Below, piece by piece: positions 63,120 to 64,000 of a stretch of 64,000 nucleotides of DNA. Each line of letters opens with the position of its first letter. Position 1 is the first letter of the stretch. The stretch covers positions 434,001 to 498,000 of the forward strand of contig NZ_FPEH01000032.1 in NCBI RefSeq assembly GCF_900117425.1, read 5' to 3'. The notes beneath the pieces were generated by a model. The model ran no database searches. It saw only the letters and a program-made list of their open reading frames with translations, and was not told where the DNA came from. Made by a program: the position numbers and the translations under genes. This stretch comes from Novosphingobium sp. NDB2Meth1. Lineage in GTDB: Bacteria; Pseudomonadota; Alphaproteobacteria; Sphingomonadales; Sphingomonadaceae.

Positions 63120-63198
63120 GGGGCTCTGCGCGGCCAGGGATGTGCCGCCAGAGCGCTAGGGGCCGCCGGGAAGGGAGGGGGGAACCGGCGACTGCCCA

Positions 63199-63210
63199 AC
63201 CTATGTAGGT
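63199..63210. promoter_or_regulatory. ACCTA-TAGGT palindrome in the 62956-63248 gap
   Basis: Perfect 5-bp arms ACCTA/TAGGT around TG, with a related half-site (ACCTAG) 8 bp downstream. It lies about 245 bp upstream of the small membrane protein start and just past the end of the PNPOx-family gene. It could be a regulator site, but is short enough to be chance. Confidence 0.25.
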
Positions 63211-63248
63211 ACTCAAACCTAGCTTTGGTAGGGGGATAAACTGCAACG

Positions 63249-63854
63249 CTATGTTTCATTTTTTGAATGGGCGGCGAGCTGTGCTTCAAGCGCGGCGATC
63301 CGCGCATCACGCTCGGCAAGGGCTGCGGCGACATCTTCTGCGGGCAGCAATTGCGGGATGTGCTGCGGGCAATTGATGTCCCACGCAGTGATCGTGAAGA
63401 CCATCGCCTGTTCGGGAACACCGCGATAATCGGAGGCGGCGAGCGCCGCGTTGAGCTCGGTATCGCCTTCGATCACGTCAAGCTCGCCCCAGATCTTGAT
63501 GCGGCGGCGATTGGCGTAGTCCATCAGGAAGATGAACGCCTTGCGGTTCTCTGCCGCATTGCCGGTGGTGATGTATTGCCGGTTGCCGCGGAAATCGGCG
63601 AAGGCGAGGCGCTTGTCATCGAGCACCTTGAGGAAGCCCTTGGGCCCGCCACGATGCTGGATATAGGGCTGGCCATCGGCGCTGGCACTGCCAAGGTAGA
63701 AGCTGCGCACATCGGCGATGAACGCGGCGAGGCGCGCATCGACGCGATCGGCCATGATCATCCCGGCGTAGTGGTGGCGCGAACCCTTGCGGATCTGCGC
63801 GGCCTTGACCGAGGGCGAGAAGGCGTGATCGGTGGGGTCTGGAGCTTCGGACAT
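63249..63854 (-). CDS. Pyridoxamine-5'-phosphate-oxidase-family flavoprotein
   Basis: 201 aa from ATG 63854. The split-barrel FMN-binding pattern is seen: FYLGSASADGQPYIQHRGGPKGFLKVLDDKRLAFADFRGN, then KAFIFLMDYANRRRIKIWGE. The C-terminus carries a heptad-rich helix (ALAERDARIAALEAQLAAH) that may form a coiled coil. Function ranges from general stress proteins to flavin reductases; no more can be said. No gene is seen from 63855 to the window end. Confidence 0.85.
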   Translation of the reverse strand: MSEAPDPTDHAFSPSVKAAQIRKGSRHHYAGMIMADRVDARLAAFIADVRSFYLGSASADGQPYIQHRGGPKGFLKVLDDKRLAFADFRGNRQYITTGNAAENRKAFIFLMDYANRRRIKIWGELDVIEGDTELNAALAASDYRGVPEQAMVFTITAWDINCPQHIPQLLPAEDVAAALAERDARIAALEAQLAAHSKNET

Positions 63855-64000
63855 CGGCGGAAACCCTTCCTGCGTGGTTGGTCCCGTTGTAGCCCTCCCG
63901 CGCCGGACGACCAGCCACCCGGCGCGCAAGGCACCCTTGCGCCAAACGGATGGGGCAGTCTGTCGTCAGATCACCGAAAGCTGCGCCACCGTCGTCGTCA

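Overview
The window is a gene-dense, high-GC bacterial chromosome segment, almost entirely housekeeping and core metabolic genes. Gene content points to an alphaproteobacterium of the order Sphingomonadales (Novosphingobium or Erythrobacter-like). The pointers are a ThiS-ThiG fusion, cobalamin-dependent methionine synthase split into two genes, an L13-S9 operon whose S9 has a long Ala/Pro N-terminal extension, and short GC-rich palindromic repeats in the gaps. This placement is an inference from gene style, not a database result. I see no prophage, insertion sequence, CRISPR array or rRNA operon. There is one tRNA, tRNA-Gly(GCC).

Layout. 0-3 kb: DUF3592 protein, serine hydrolase and cation/proton antiporter. 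3-9 kb: methionine-cycle operon (ArsR-methyltransferase fusion, metF, homocysteine-methyltransferase half and folate/B12 half of MetH) with two palindromic operators in front of it. 9-13.6 kb: two small lipoproteins, then arfB, an RluA-type pseudouridine synthase, an aminotransferase and a PabB-PabC fusion in overlapping order. 13.7-21 kb: HerA-like DUF853 ATPase, M1 aminopeptidase, and an EF-hand protein / response regulator / histidine kinase operon. 21-30 kb: cupin and VOC proteins, aminopeptidase P and oligopeptidase B back to back, a thioesterase, a membrane diguanylate cyclase, and alanine dehydrogenase with its divergent Lrp-type regulator. 30-40 kb: FtsK, a ThiE/TenI-like protein, the YggS/PLPBP protein, pyruvate kinase, DUF1244, rpsI-rplM, heme A synthase, a MerC-domain protein and thiSG. 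40-48.7 kb: a ParDE toxin-antitoxin pair next to an inverted repeat pair, malic enzyme, and mutS flanked by two uncharacterised polytopic membrane proteins. 48.7-57.5 kb: DUF2314/DUF2185 protein with a nucleoside transporter, queuosine-precursor transporter, argB, YggT, folD, MarC, LON-domain protein, CnoX-type thioredoxin and tRNA-Gly. 57.8-64 kb: aldehyde dehydrogenase with DUF779, a TetR regulator coupled to a molybdopterin oxidoreductase, a small membrane protein and a flavin/PLP-type oxidase-family protein.

The most interesting material is regulatory and architectural. (1) The methionine operon has two perfect palindromes, one overlapping the ribosome-binding site of the ArsR-methyltransferase gene, and a repeat pair exactly at the junction of the split metH genes that also supplies the second half's Shine-Dalgarno. 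(2) A Zur-like palindrome lies directly upstream of a MerC-family gene. (3) A Lrp-type box covers the regulator's own start codon. (4) A TetR operator overlies the promoter of a cytosolic molybdoenzyme of unknown substrate. (5) There is a 31-bp perfect inverted repeat after mutS and an unusually AT-rich 17-bp-arm palindrome before yggT. I did not find a clear-cut novel multi-gene defence or biosynthetic system here.
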